64,000 bases of DNA. It comes from Rhizobium sp. WYCCWR10014. GTDB lineage: Bacteria; Pseudomonadota; Alphaproteobacteria; Rhizobiales; Rhizobiaceae. Numbering within the stretch: position 1 is the stretch's first letter; each line of letters starts with the position of its first letter. A program made the translations under genes and the position numbers. Location: the NCBI RefSeq assembly GCF_001657485.1, contig NZ_LXFU01000038.1:1-64000 (forward strand), given 5' to 3'. Positions 46,449-56,434 of this stretch are shown one piece after another. The notes beneath the pieces are model-generated. The model did not search any database, was not told the DNA's origin, and worked only from the letters and a program-made list of their open reading frames with translations.

Positions 46449-46830
46449 CAGTCGATCGCTGGCTCATGATTAGTCTGAAGCCCCTGGCTAGGTTCCATGG
46501 CTAGGCGTTATGAACACATCGAGGAGCCGTTGCGCATCTCCGCCGGCATGTCGCGCCACTCCAACTGCGGCCATTACTAGCGGTCGTGACAAACTGGACG
46601 CCACAGGCGGCTACGGCGCATCTCCCATCAGCGTCAAAGGCAGGCGTTGCGTATTCGCAAGAACCTCCCTGATAGACCGCAACCCGACATTGATCACGAG
46701 GATAAAACAGCTCGCCCATCCACTGGGCGCGATAGTGTCATGGAAAGCGGTTGGACCGCGCTAGGCGGGTGGGCCGGGGGATTGGTGGATAGGAAGCCGT
46801 TCGCGAGCCGATTGCATTGGGCTTCGGCGA
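46449..46830. other. Gene-free interval
   Basis: Only short frames without features were seen in this 380-bp gap. Confidence 0.4.
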
Positions 46831-47115
46831 TCACCAAACCAGATCATAATTTTGCAGAAGTATCGGCCACAGGGCGCGCGTCGCAATGACATAGGCGCAC
46901 CCGACCACGACGATCGTCGCAGCAAACACCAGGCAACAGGCCAATTCAATCAGAAAAAGGGGCTGTAAAATCCACCTAAAGACGCCATCGTGCGCGTCCT
47001 GGGGGATGGCGCGGTCGGCATCTTCAGTCGTAACCAATTCCGGTACGGGGGCTAACAGTATACCGTCGCGGGTGACCAGCCTGATCGACTTCGAAGCCCT
47101 GGTTTCTCGTGACAT
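46831..47115 (-). CDS. Small membrane protein next to the GT29-like gene
   Basis: 94 residues, hydrophilic N-terminal half (RLVTRDGILLAPVPELVTTE) and a single strong transmembrane helix (FLIELACCLVFAATIVVVGC). It begins 11 bp after the GT29-like stop on the same strand, so the two are probably co-transcribed. No family recognised. Confidence 0.5.
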   Translation of the reverse strand: MSRETRASKSIRLVTRDGILLAPVPELVTTEDADRAIPQDAHDGVFRWILQPLFLIELACCLVFAATIVVVGCAYVIATRALWPILLQNYDLVW

Positions 47116-47126
47116 GGTTCGATCGA

Positions 47127-47780
47127 TCAGCTGATCAATGGTGGTCGTTCACACGTCGTGGAGGGCACGCCATGCTGAGACAAGCGCCGCAGGCGACCAG
47201 CCTTAACGAAAGCATCCACCAACTGCTTTTCGGCAGCGAACGGATGGCCCTCCCAACCCACATGGCCAAAACCTGCCACAACCACGTTGTCGTTTGGACA
47301 GCTGTCGAGCACTTCGCCGATCACGATAATGCCACTGCTCGGCACAACGTAGGGCGCCGGTGCAAACATCGCAAGTGCCCGGTCGATGGCATCATGAATC
47401 CGTTGACCAACGATTCGATGGAGCTTGCCGGCGCCAGCGCAAACGTCGCCAAATAGCTGCGTATAGTCGTCGCAGAAGTCATCGAGTTCCGGATGGGAAA
47501 CAGCAAGCGGCGCGCGCATGGCCGCGACTTTTTCGGGGTCTCGCACGCTCCAGATTTCAGAGGCGTCGACGATTCCTGGATGTGCGCGCCAGTTCCCGGG
47601 CCCGAGCATGGCCTTAGCCGGCCGGCCGGTATTGCACACCGCCACCACATCGGTGCGCGTGCCGCCTAGGCCAAAGGAACGGCAATCGTTAAAGCGGATG
47701 ACGAAGTCCGCAGAGTCGATGATTTCCGCTCCTCCTTCTCCCACCTGGCCATTGCCCACGATCATAATTGTTCTGCTCAT
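47127..47780 (-). CDS. GT29-like (sialyltransferase-related) protein, rhizobial urease-operon accessory type
   Basis: 217 residues from MSRTIMIVGNGQVGEG. The N-terminal IMIVGNG, the VIRFNDCRSFGLGGTRTDVV block and the late VPSSGIIVIGEVLD correspond to the L, S and other sialyl motifs of a glycosyltransferase 29-like fold. Rhizobial relatives are often labelled urease operon accessory protein, with no known activity, and no urease genes are present here. The frame is open 12 codons upstream (start at 47816), but the ATG at 47780 gives the typical N-terminus. Confidence 0.72.
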   Translation of the reverse strand: MSRTIMIVGNGQVGEGGAEIIDSADFVIRFNDCRSFGLGGTRTDVVAVCNTGRPAKAMLGPGNWRAHPGIVDASEIWSVRDPEKVAAMRAPLAVSHPELDDFCDDYTQLFGDVCAGAGKLHRIVGQRIHDAIDRALAMFAPAPYVVPSSGIIVIGEVLDSCPNDNVVVAGFGHVGWEGHPFAAEKQLVDAFVKAGRLRRLSQHGVPSTTCERPPLIS

Positions 47781-48527
47781 TGTTCGAAACCCTGCTGTCA
47801 GCCGACAAGCTTTCACCGTTTCGGTTTCAAAAATGTGTCCAGGTTGTCCCTCCCGATTTCATTTGCATTCGAAGGAAGGCCCCGTTTGCAATGGGCTCCT
47901 TAAGGACGGCCCATTGCGATCTTCAGCGAGGCTCACGACCCAGCAAGAGGGCGCCGCTTTGAGTTATCGAAAACCAAAGATCTCCTTTCGAACGATGGCC
48001 CGGTATAGGCAGTGGCCGCTGGCATTCGTGGCCGTAACGGCTCGCCGCATCGGTTCAGTCGTCGCGCCTCGATTGGCCTGCCCTCTAAGCCGTCGGGTTC
48101 AACTGCAGGCCCTTGGCGGCCGATCCGTTTTCGCTACCGGCGTAGGCGGTCAGGGTGAATGCACGAACGCCACGGAAGAGCGATTGAAGTGAAATTCGCC
48201 TCGCGGATTACAACGCTAATCATTGACCGCCTGATTGTAATGCTTGCGCGAAGCGCGAAGGTTTAAGGTTTCAAACCGCTCTGGGACACAAACATTTGGA
48301 ACACGACATGCTCGCAAGTGCTGATTGACGATCCTGAGAGCAATAGATCCTCTCGCTTGCCCATGTTGGCGTTCGTTTTCAAAGATTCCTGCAACCACGA
48401 CGGCTGGCATGATGTCGATGGCGTCGCGCTCAATTCTGCGAACGGTATTGCTGCCTGACCGAAGGCATCTCCATGCCGTACGCGAACCCGCAAGGAACGT
48501 CGTCTTATCATCGGAGGCCTGTCACGC
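47781..48527. other. Gene-free interval
   Basis: About 750 bp with no supported gene; several short frames on both strands are arginine- and cysteine-rich shadows. Confidence 0.4.
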
Positions 48528-48785
48528 GTGAAGACCAACCGAACGTCGACATCGCGGCATACACACAGAAGCCGGTATCCCAGACTGGTAGTTGTTAATG
48601 GCGAATTGCTTCGCGGTGACGCGCTCACCGGCGAGCCGCAGCAGTTGACTCCCAGAAGCAGGAGCGATCAAGCCGATCTTACGGCGTTCTGCGTGAGCGA
48701 ATTCTTGATGGCCCTGGCCACAGGCCTGGCAGTGGCTATGGCGAGTATTGTTTATGGTCTTATCCATGATTGGCTCGTGGGCTGA
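48528..48785 (+). CDS. Small membrane protein
   Basis: 85 residues from GTG 48528, with GGAGG 10 bases upstream. A basic N-terminal half is followed by a single C-terminal hydrophobic helix (FLMALATGLAVAMASIVYGL) and a short tail (IHDWLVG). Topology is like the two small anchored proteins at 41.7 and 53.9 kb, but the sequence is not clearly related. Function unknown. Confidence 0.45.
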   Translation: MKTNRTSTSRHTHRSRYPRLVVVNGELLRGDALTGEPQQLTPRSRSDQADLTAFCVSEFLMALATGLAVAMASIVYGLIHDWLVG

Positions 48786-49296
48786 CTTGGGCCAAGTGAC
48801 ATTCTGGGTGCAAAGAAATCATCACCGATCAAAACTGGCTTCCTCCTGCGGTTTGCCGGCAAGATTGCCCTGGCGGGCTGCCGGCGGAGTTGCAGGCATT
48901 CCTTCCAAGAGCCGTCTTGACCCGAAACGGCGCGACCGATCACAGGCCCCGCCATTCGCAACAGTTGAAACAGAGACGCTTGCTTCTGAAACGAGCAAGC
49001 AACAGGCCAACGCCATCGTGCAACTGCGGTCGGCGCGGCGTTGAGCGATGCAGGTTATCCTAGGCTCGCGTTGCGCTCTGAACGCTGTGAGCGAGAGCAA
49101 CAATCGCAGCGGGATGCCGACGGGAGGCTAGCAGCGCTTTGGAGGTCACAAATATGATTCCACCAAGGCGTCCGTCATAGCCCTTGCAAGACTGCCGAAC
49201 GCAAAACCATCACCCTTGTGACTGCAGGTCCATCAAGTCTTTGGCCGATGAAAGCTGTGGTTGCTTCCAGAAATTAGCAAATATCGGAGAATCATC
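48786..49296. other. Gene-free interval
   Basis: About 500 bp. A VirG-box-like string (GCAACAGTTGAAAC, at about 48959) matches only 11 of 14 and is over 300 bp before the next gene. No other feature seen. Confidence 0.4.
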
Positions 49297-50433
49297 ATGC
49301 TCGGGCGTTTCGTTATGACTGCCTCTTTTGTCATTCTATCCAGTACTGCGTCGGTCCATGCCATCGAAATCGGCACGACCGTGGAGACACGGTGCCCGTT
49401 TGGCGACTGCGCGGCAGGAATTTCCCTTTCCTATTTGGGCGAATTTATCATGCCGGCCGACTACATGGAAAATGGCACTCCCTTTGGCGGCCTCTCAGGA
49501 CTTGATTTCGTTGCCGCTACCGGTCGCTATATCGCAATTAGTGACGACCGCTCGGAGAAAGGTCCTGCTCGCTTTTTTGATCTTGATATCGATGTAAGCG
49601 CTGCCGGCTTCACCGGCGTGACGGTTGGAAATCGCGTTGTGCTAGAGGATAAGGACGGTCATCCCTTCGCGCCCCGCAATGTCGACCCGGAATCCATTCG
49701 GATCGGCAGGGACGGCATCTATTGGGGCAATGAAGGCGACGCGAAGACGCTCGCGCCCCCATTCGTTCGCGTGACCTCTCCTGATGGCGCCTTCGTGCGA
49801 GAGCTAAAACTGCCCGACGGGTTCGCACCGACGTCCGACAAGTCGGCCGGTATTCGCGACAACCTCGCTTTTGAGGCTCTGGCCGTCACACCTTCGGGTG
49901 ACGTCTTTGCCGGACTTGAAGCCGCACTCTATCAGGATGGGCCAAACCCTTCGCTTACGACTGGCAGCTTGTCGCGCATCATCCACTACGACGGCACGAC
50001 CGGGGAGCCGAAGGCCGAGTACGTTTATCCGGTTTCGCAGATCCCGCAGGTCGCCACGAAGGCCGGCGGCGGCAACGACAATGGCTTGTCGGAGATGATT
50101 GCCCTCGATGACCATCGTCTGATTGCCGTTGAGCGCAATTTCGCGCAGGGCTTTGGCAACAACATCAAACTTTTCATGATGGATCTGACGGATGCAACCG
50201 ACGTTTCCGGCATTGCGTCGCTTCCAAAGAGCGATGAGCGTATCGTGCCAATTCGCAAAAGCCAGATCCTCGATCTGCGCGCCATCGGCCTGACCCCGGA
50301 TAACATCGAATCCATGGCCATCGGCAAGGCAAAGGACGGCACCGATGTCTTAATCCTCGCGGCGGATAACAATTTCTCGGGCTCGCAAAAAAACCAGTTC
50401 TACGCCTTCCAGATTAAGTGGTCACCTCGGTAA
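49297..50433 (+). CDS. Secreted phytase-like / esterase-like beta-propeller protein
   Basis: 378 residues from MLGRFVMTASFVILSS; signal peptide about 1-22 (cleavage near VHA). The mature part shows phytase-like family features: FGGLSGLDFVAATGRYIAIS, DPESIRIGRDGIYWGNEGD, GLSEMIALDDHRLIAVERN, NIESMAIGKAKDGTDVLILA. This family (esterase-like activity of phytase) is common in alphaproteobacteria; enzyme activity is mostly unproven. It is periplasmic or extracellular. The frame is open 12 codons upstream. Confidence 0.85.
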   Translation: MLGRFVMTASFVILSSTASVHAIEIGTTVETRCPFGDCAAGISLSYLGEFIMPADYMENGTPFGGLSGLDFVAATGRYIAISDDRSEKGPARFFDLDIDVSAAGFTGVTVGNRVVLEDKDGHPFAPRNVDPESIRIGRDGIYWGNEGDAKTLAPPFVRVTSPDGAFVRELKLPDGFAPTSDKSAGIRDNLAFEALAVTPSGDVFAGLEAALYQDGPNPSLTTGSLSRIIHYDGTTGEPKAEYVYPVSQIPQVATKAGGGNDNGLSEMIALDDHRLIAVERNFAQGFGNNIKLFMMDLTDATDVSGIASLPKSDERIVPIRKSQILDLRAIGLTPDNIESMAIGKAKDGTDVLILAADNNFSGSQKNQFYAFQIKWSPR

Positions 50434-50954
50434 ACGGCAAGTGGGCGGCGATAGATTCTCGCCCATGCATCGATCTTGCTTGCCTCCCTGATCTCGCCTT
50501 TCCGGGGGGGCAAGGTTGGACTGCAGAACCGAATCTCGATCGACTACGGCGATCTGCCTCCGGCAGCTATAGAGCAACGATTGCGGTCCAGGCTGCCTGC
50601 TGGAATGGAGCGCACGGTGCTTACTGGCAGCCTTCGACGGCGTTCCTGCGCGTCGATATCGCAGCTTTTTCTTGCCGCCGTGCGTCCCAGGCCCGCTCAC
50701 CTTCGCATGCAATCTGGTGCGCTGGCGGCCGGTCCATCCCATCTGCTTCATGCCCATCGAGGCGACGACGTCGGCCAAGACCGTCGCCCAAGTCCATCAG
50801 CACCCGTCTCTGTTAAATCCGGTCTGCTTGCGTCGTCCGTATTTCAAATGACGTCATTCTTTATTCGATTCACATGCTGAGATAGCCGACGCGCGTGAAA
50901 CTGATCAGCGCATCCAGCCGGAGCATAGAATAGATAAGTCTGAGAGGATAATTC
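50434..50954. other. Gene-free interval
   Basis: About 520 bp without a convincing gene; overlapping frames on both strands lack motifs. Confidence 0.4.
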
Positions 50955-51281
50955 ATGTCAAAGAGATTGTTCGCAATCCTTTCCATCGCTGCATCATGCA
51001 TGATTGCAGATCTGACCGCTAACGAGGCCGTTGCGGCGCCTGTCTATGACAGAGCGTCGAGCGCAGTCGAAGTGAGTTATCGGGACACGGAAGGAGGCTA
51101 CTGGCACGGCTATCGTGGTTATCGCGCCAAACGCTTCGGCTATCGCAAGGGGCCTGACGGCTACCGGTATTCGCCAAAAGCCTTCGGGCGGGGTGGTTAT
51201 TCCAATCAACCAAAGCCGTTGAGGGGCGCTTGCAACCTTGGTTTCAGGCCGACCAACGGACCTCATAACTGCAATTATTAA
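50955..51281 (+). CDS. Small secreted Tyr/Gly-rich protein
   Basis: 108 residues with a signal peptide (MSKRLFAILSIAASCMIADL, cleavage after about 28) and a mature part rich in Tyr, Gly and Arg (GYWHGYRGYRAKRFGYRKGP), ending with a cysteine pair (ACNLGFRPTNGPHNCNY). Similar small secreted proteins are frequent in rhizobia without known function. ATG 50955 is preceded by GAGAGG. Confidence 0.7.
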   Translation: MSKRLFAILSIAASCMIADLTANEAVAAPVYDRASSAVEVSYRDTEGGYWHGYRGYRAKRFGYRKGPDGYRYSPKAFGRGGYSNQPKPLRGACNLGFRPTNGPHNCNY

Positions 51282-51483
51282 TCGCATTCCCAAACGCGGC
51301 CGGAGCGGCAGAGCGCCGAAATCCGGCCGTGGCCTTCAGAAGAAGGTCGGCGTGAGCCCGCTCCTCCATAGCGACACAATCGTCCGCGGACTTAGGGAAT
51401 CGAATTCCACCTCGGCCGATCGATGAGACCTCCGCTCTGGCCGAGCGAGACCAGGCTGGCGCTGAAGCGCACGTCTTCCTCCG

Positions 51484-52158
51484 TCAACCAGCGGGTTTGC
51501 CGAGAATGGAAGCATGGCGGCGTTTTCGCACCCCAGCAATACCCCAGCCCAGCGCCCAACCGAATATCACGTCGCTCGTCCAATGCTCCCCAACAAGCAC
51601 TCGCGAGAGGCAGACCGCTATCACGGCCGCGAGGATAGGGATTCTAGCCTTGGGAAAGCTCATGGCCAATGAGCAGCCTATGGCCGCCGCCAAGGTGGCT
51701 TGCGCGGAAGGAGCGGAAGCAAACATGTCCTGCGCCGCGAAGGGTTGAAAGTGAAATGGATCCCGGGAGACTTCGCTCGGCCTGGCACGGCCAATAATGC
51801 CTTTGAGGAGCGTGGCCGCCGCAACGGCCAAGATGCTGCGCGTAAGAAGGCTCGTTGTCAGCTCGAATGGGCCGACAAGACCAAGCATGCGAAAAATCCT
51901 TTCGGCAATGAAAGCACCTATCATGAGGGGAAGGACGACCAGCGGATCAGTCAATGTGGAAATCCAGCCGGCGGCGCTCCTCATCCAACCCAGAAGAGTG
52001 GGAACCGTCGTCGCAATTGTCCTGTCGGCGACCACGGCAGTCAGCGCTGCTAGTACCAGAAACCCAAGCGCAGTGGCGACCATCTTGAAGTCAAGGCCTG
52101 CTTTAAGCCAGCAGCGGCGATTGGGTTTTCCACTCGCGGGCATTTTGTCAAAGTGCAT
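51484..52158 (-). CDS. PAP2-family membrane phosphatase with altered motif 2
   Basis: 224 residues with several hydrophobic helices. Motif 1 is KGIIGRARP (K-x6-RP) and motif 3 is SRVLVGEHWTSDV (SR-x5-H-x3-D), both intact. Motif 2, usually PSGH, reads PSAQ here. That His is the proton donor in characterised PAP2 enzymes, so activity may be reduced or altered. PAP2 proteins dephosphorylate lipids such as phosphatidic acid or undecaprenyl pyrophosphate at the membrane. Confidence 0.82.
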   Translation of the reverse strand: MHFDKMPASGKPNRRCWLKAGLDFKMVATALGFLVLAALTAVVADRTIATTVPTLLGWMRSAAGWISTLTDPLVVLPLMIGAFIAERIFRMLGLVGPFELTTSLLTRSILAVAAATLLKGIIGRARPSEVSRDPFHFQPFAAQDMFASAPSAQATLAAAIGCSLAMSFPKARIPILAAVIAVCLSRVLVGEHWTSDVIFGWALGWGIAGVRKRRHASILGKPAG

Positions 52159-52554
52159 GTAGGGGCTTCCATTTGATGCTTACGACGACTAGGCCGCGTT
52201 GCAATATCGTGGCCGATCTATAGCGCGGCAGGCACACGGGAAATGCCTTGCGCCGGGAAGCCATCACCGATTTTTTGAACTCATTCAAGTTCTTGCGGTG
52301 ACGGTGGATCTTGTTGGCGAGGTGCCGTCAGGGTCGAAGCTCTTCCCATCTGCTTGCGCCAAGTCGTCATTCTCCGGCCAAAGGACCTTGAGCGGGTTCT
52401 GCAAACGGTGGCCTTTATCGATCTCGTCGAAGCTTTGACGCTAGGGGTTAAAGGCGTCTGCCGCACCATTTCGCCAAGCGTCTGATCTGGCGGGACGTGT
52501 GTGAATAAAGCGGGTGGCGGAACGCGGCGCCAAGAGGCGCCGCGACTCTCGATT

Positions 52555-53337
52555 CTAGAACTTGTAATTGAGGCCAACACGGAACAGATGGCCGTCGTTG
52601 TTGAATTTGGAATCGTATCCGCCGGCAACGCCTGTGCCCGGAATGGCCTGAACGTTCAGTTTTTCCTCTCCGAGATCATAGTAGAGATATTCAGACTTCA
52701 ACGAGATCTTGCTTGTAACCGCATATTCAACACCTGCGCCGACGGCGTAGCCGACATTCGTTCCGGTCTTCTCACCAGTGAACTGTCGAACGCCGTTGGG
52801 GGCGAACATGTCCACACTCATCGTGCTCCTGCCGTAGGCGAGGCCCGCAGTGCCGTAGAACAAGGCGCGATCGAGCGCATAGCCCAGGCGGCCTCGCACG
52901 GTACCGAGATAGTCGAGCTCGGAGCGGAAGACGTTACCTTGAGCAAGTCCTGTATTGATCTGCGGCGTCACGATGTTTCGATCGTCATCGAGGTCGGTGA
53001 AAGAAATATCGGCTTCCAGGCCGTAGACGAACGAGCCGGCTTGCCAATTATAGCCGATCTGACCTCCGCCAAGGATGCCGTTCCGGTCCAGGTCCACCGA
53101 CCCCGGGCGCGCACCGGTTGCGATGTTTGCAATATTCGGCCCGAGTTGTCCTTCGGAGGAAATGTCTCCATCACCGCCAAAGCCATAACCTGCATTGGCG
53201 CCGACATAAAAACCGCTCCAGGAGAAGGTGTCAGGCGCTTCGGACGCCGGAGCCGCTTCAAAAGGGTCTGCAGCGATTGCCAGGGAAGAAGCGGCCAAGA
53301 TGACGGCCAACGTCAGACTTACAGTTTTGTAACGCAT
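52555..53337 (-). CDS. Omp25/Omp31-type outer-membrane beta-barrel protein
   Basis: 260 residues. Signal peptide MRYKTVSLTLAVILAASSLA, then FSWSGFYVGANAGYGFGG, the hallmark opening of rhizobial and Brucella Omp25/Omp31/RopB proteins. Alternating beta-strand pattern throughout (GQIGYNWQAGSFVYGLEADI, LGTVRGRLGYALDRALFYGT, ISLKSEYLYYDLGEEKLNV) and a C-terminal aromatic residue (LNYKF) for BAM recognition. It sits in the outer membrane. The frame is open 16 codons upstream, but the ATG at 53337 gives the correct signal peptide. Confidence 0.92.
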   Translation of the reverse strand: MRYKTVSLTLAVILAASSLAIAADPFEAAPASEAPDTFSWSGFYVGANAGYGFGGDGDISSEGQLGPNIANIATGARPGSVDLDRNGILGGGQIGYNWQAGSFVYGLEADISFTDLDDDRNIVTPQINTGLAQGNVFRSELDYLGTVRGRLGYALDRALFYGTAGLAYGRSTMSVDMFAPNGVRQFTGEKTGTNVGYAVGAGVEYAVTSKISLKSEYLYYDLGEEKLNVQAIPGTGVAGGYDSKFNNDGHLFRVGLNYKF

Positions 53338-53916
53338 TGCAATGATCCAATCTTCTAATCTGAATCGAGGGAAACCGGCTCGCACCTCTGCAGCCGTTGA
53401 AAATCAGCCTCGCATGCCATCGGATTGATCGGCATTTCGGCCGCAATTCACTTTCCATCCTCACCTAGCTTGATGAAGACGGTCGATTGTTGAGCGAGGC
53501 GCGTGATCTGTTGGTTTCGGGAAGATGCCGAAACAGCTTGATTTGTAACAATGTGCCGCGGCTAGTTGTTACAGCTCGATTGCCGCCGAGCGAAAGCGCT
53601 TTCACGCGAGCACTTCACCGAAGTCGCGCCGGTTTGGTACGGACAGCGATGCCACGAGACAGCAGCACATCGCTCGGCAAAGCTACAAATCTGAATGTTA
53701 ACAGGCCTGGCCTTAGGTCGCTACTCGGATGGCGGCGTACCGAACCGATGCGCATACATGCGGTTCTCTTGCATCATGGGCAAAGATCCAGCGCCGTTAC
53801 AAATCAAACGGCCCGCGCAGATACAGCAATCGTCAAGCAACGTTCGACCTCGACTGATTTCCCAGTGAGCGCTCAAAAATGAGCAAGCTTGCAATTTATT
53901 CGAGGAGAGAGACAGC
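53338..53916. other. Gene-free interval
   Basis: About 580 bp between the outer-membrane-protein gene and the small anchored protein, presumably containing both promoters. No gene seen. Confidence 0.4.
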
Positions 53917-54264
53917 ATGACAAGGCCTTTTTCCGGATCCCTCGCCAAAGACAGGCTGCAGATTTCATCCGACGAACTCGAAGAAGCATTGTTCCACGAA
54001 CTGCGCCTTCCAGCCGCTGCAGGCAACCACGACGAGAACTCCGCTGATTCAGGAACGAACTGCGTCCCGGAGAGACAATTCCAGGGAGGTCAGCAGAACG
54101 GCAGTTCAATAGATTCGCAGCAAAAAGAGGACAGGCAGGGACTGCTGCTCGAATGCGTCGCAGCCGCCTTCCTATTCTGCGTCGTCGTCGTCTTCTACTA
54201 CAGTTTGCTTTTAGTTATAGAAGAAGCGTTGCCGTTTCCAATTATTCATAAGTTGCAATTCTGA
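53917..54264 (+). CDS. Small C-terminally anchored membrane protein (family member 2)
   Basis: 115 residues from ATG 53917, with GAGGAG about ten bases upstream. Residues 1-75 are polar and acidic (ISSDELEEALFHELRLPA), then a polar linker (QQKEDRQG), and a C-terminal transmembrane segment (VAAAFLFCVVVVFYYSLLLV) with a short tail. The hydrophobic end resembles the 72-residue protein at 41717-41935 (shared LFC, YF/YY, and Leu/Val pattern). Function unknown. Confidence 0.65.
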   Translation: MTRPFSGSLAKDRLQISSDELEEALFHELRLPAAAGNHDENSADSGTNCVPERQFQGGQQNGSSIDSQQKEDRQGLLLECVAAAFLFCVVVVFYYSLLLVIEEALPFPIIHKLQF

Positions 54265-54491
54265 CGACAGGTGGGACAAACGGGAGGTAGTATCCTCCGA
54301 ACTGGGTGATGCGCACTTTCGGCAATGGTGGGCAGGTCGCGCTCGAGAACTGTCGCTTCTCTTTTTACCGCAGCCATGGAATGCTGGCTGGGCAAGGCCT
54401 CGTCAGGAACGTGAAGAAGCTGCAGTGTGTTAAAAGACAGGCTCGGCGCTCGAAGACGTGATGGCAGCACGCGACTCGGGTCAGGAGCATC

Positions 54492-54524
54492 AGAAGGACC
54501 ACCCGCGCATGGGAGGGTCCTTCT
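54492..54524. terminator. Hairpin terminator candidate
   Basis: Perfect 9-bp stem AGAAGGACC / GGTCCTTCT with a G+C-rich loop, followed on the plus strand by TTTG. It is 230 bp after the anchored-protein gene and 235 bp before the PotF stop. The remainder of 54265-54759 is gene-free. Confidence 0.5.
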
Positions 54525-54759
54525 TTGCGCACCTGTTTTGGTGCGGACGTGGCGGGTGAAACGAGTTCACAGTCTTCCACGGGCAGTGCCGAAATTGATT
54601 TGCCGAAGGGTAGGGTAAGACAAGGCGGCACCAAGCAATCGGCCGCCCCAGGTCAGTCCGGCAGGTCGCTCCTGTTGCTTCGCCGAACCCACAGCTTGTC
54701 GGAACCAAAAGGATTGCGATCGTAGAGAAGCCTGAGACCGGCAAACCGACGAATTGACT

Positions 54760-55854
54760 TCAATAATTGGTTTTTAAGTTGACCCAGAGCCGGTTGAGAA
54801 GCCTTTGCTGATGTGCATTGTAAGGCGAGATTGAAAATAGCTTCGCCATCGTTTTTTCAGGCGGATATACTGCCGGATTGCCGGTAATGATTTCGTCGAT
54901 CAACTTTTGAGAGGCTAGATTCCCATTAGCGTATTGAACATAGTTTGACGCCTTGGCAATCACATCCGGCCGCATGAGATAATTGATGAAGGCATGGGCT
55001 TCATCGACATTCTTCGCATCCCCCGGAATGGCGAGATTGTCAAACCACACATATGCCCCTTCCTTCGGGACAACGAGTTCGATTTTTACCCCGTTCTTCG
55101 CTTCAGTCGCGCGAGCCTTGGCCTGAAGGATATCGCCGGACCAGCCGACCGCAAGGCAGATGTCCCCGTTGGCTAGGTCGTTGATATAGGCCGAGGAGTT
55201 AAAGGTGCGAACGTAAGGGCGGCTCTTGCGGTACAAATCCGCCGCAGCCTTCAGGTCGGCAACCAGTTTGCTGTCAGGATCCTTTTCAAGGTAGTTCATC
55301 GCAAGCGCGATGGTCTCATCAGGTGCATCCAATATGTTGACGCCGCAGTCCTTCAGTTTTGAAAGGTATTCCGGCTTGAATATGATGTCCCAGCTGTCGA
55401 TGGGCGTGTCTCCAAGCGCAATCCTAATCTTGTCGACATTGTATCCGATGCTGGTGGTACCCCACATATAGTTGACCGCGTACTGATTGCCGGGATCATA
55501 TTTTGCAAGACGAGCGGTAATCTCCGGCCAGAGGTTAGCGAGATTAGGAAGTTTGCTCTTGTCCAACTTTTGAAGAGCACCGGCAGCAATCTGTCGGGCC
55601 AGGAATGGTCCACCAGGGACAACCACGTCGTAGCCTGAACCACCTGCAAGAAGCTTTGTTTCCAGAAGACCATTATCATTGAAAACGTCATAGACCACGG
55701 TGATCCCCGTTTCCTGGGTAAATTCATCCAAGATGGCCGGATCAATATAGTCTGACCAGTTGTACACGTGGACAACTCTATCATTTGCCATCGATTGAGG
55801 TGCTAAACCGAAGGCGACAATTAAGCTGGCTGCGATATGGGTTGTGACTTTCAT
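54760..55854 (-). CDS. Periplasmic spermidine/putrescine-binding protein (PotF-like)
   Basis: 364 residues from MKVTTHIAASLIVAFGLAPQ, a signal peptide (cleavage near SMA-ND). The mature start VVHVYNWSDYIDPAILDEFT, then GYDVVVPGGPFLARQI, YMWGTTSIGYNVDKI, VGWSGDILQAKARA and VVPKEGAYVWFDNLAIP match PotD/PotF polyamine-binding proteins. No permease or ATPase genes are adjacent, so it is an orphan binding protein or partner of a distant ABC system. The frame is open 60 codons further upstream but those lack similarity. Confidence 0.92.
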   Translation of the reverse strand: MKVTTHIAASLIVAFGLAPQSMANDRVVHVYNWSDYIDPAILDEFTQETGITVVYDVFNDNGLLETKLLAGGSGYDVVVPGGPFLARQIAAGALQKLDKSKLPNLANLWPEITARLAKYDPGNQYAVNYMWGTTSIGYNVDKIRIALGDTPIDSWDIIFKPEYLSKLKDCGVNILDAPDETIALAMNYLEKDPDSKLVADLKAAADLYRKSRPYVRTFNSSAYINDLANGDICLAVGWSGDILQAKARATEAKNGVKIELVVPKEGAYVWFDNLAIPGDAKNVDEAHAFINYLMRPDVIAKASNYVQYANGNLASQKLIDEIITGNPAVYPPEKTMAKLFSISPYNAHQQRLLNRLWVNLKTNY

Positions 55855-56113
55855 GCATACTCCGCTAAAACGTTGATGGAAGGCAGATTCGAATCCCTTG
55901 CTAGCAATCCTCAGCCTGTCCGCGGGTCGTTTCTGAATGATGTGAAAGCAGCGCCAAGCAGTTTCATTTGCAGCAAGGCTCGCAGCCGGCTGCGGCTGCT
56001 CTAAGACGCGATCGCACAACATCGCTTGCGGCAATGAACGGGAATGCGCGCTGCATTCTGCTGCCAGAAAAGGTTCTGCATGGTGTCGAACGCACGCAGA
56101 TAGCCCGGGAGCG

Positions 56114-56434
56114 TCAATACCCTTTGTCAGGTGGACCTTGAATCTCCTTTGATGATGCTCTCGCGCGTGCGAACGGTCGCCATCTTCGGATCCAGTTCAG
56201 AACGGACGTCATCGTGCCATGGCGGTTTGGTTCATCGCAGCTTTCGTTCAAGATGCGCTGCTGCTCCGTTAAACTTTCAGGCGTGACATGCCAGGCGAGA
56301 CCGAAAAGTGCAAAGCCTCGCGCATAGCTATTTTCGGCTGGCAGCGGGCTTGGAGGTTGGTCATCTGACGGCCAGACGAGTTTTAGCTGCGGCGGTCTCT
56401 TGTTTGTTGTTGTTCGACGCTGATTTTCGCACAT
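56114..56434 (-). CDS. Hypothetical protein
   Basis: 106 residues from ATG 56434, which has GGAG seven bases upstream. The product is soluble (QLKLVWPSDDQPPSPLPAEN, FALFGLAWHVTPESLTEQQR) with a tryptophan-containing C-terminal part (SVLNWIRRWRPFARARASSK). Not recognised. Supported mainly by its ribosome site and length. Confidence 0.4.
   Translation of the reverse strand: MCENQRRTTTNKRPPQLKLVWPSDDQPPSPLPAENSYARGFALFGLAWHVTPESLTEQQRILNESCDEPNRHGTMTSVLNWIRRWRPFARARASSKEIQGPPDKGY

Noticed and set aside
48957..48970. VirG-box-like GCAACAGTTGAAAC
   Set aside because: 11 of 14 and more than 300 bp before the next gene.
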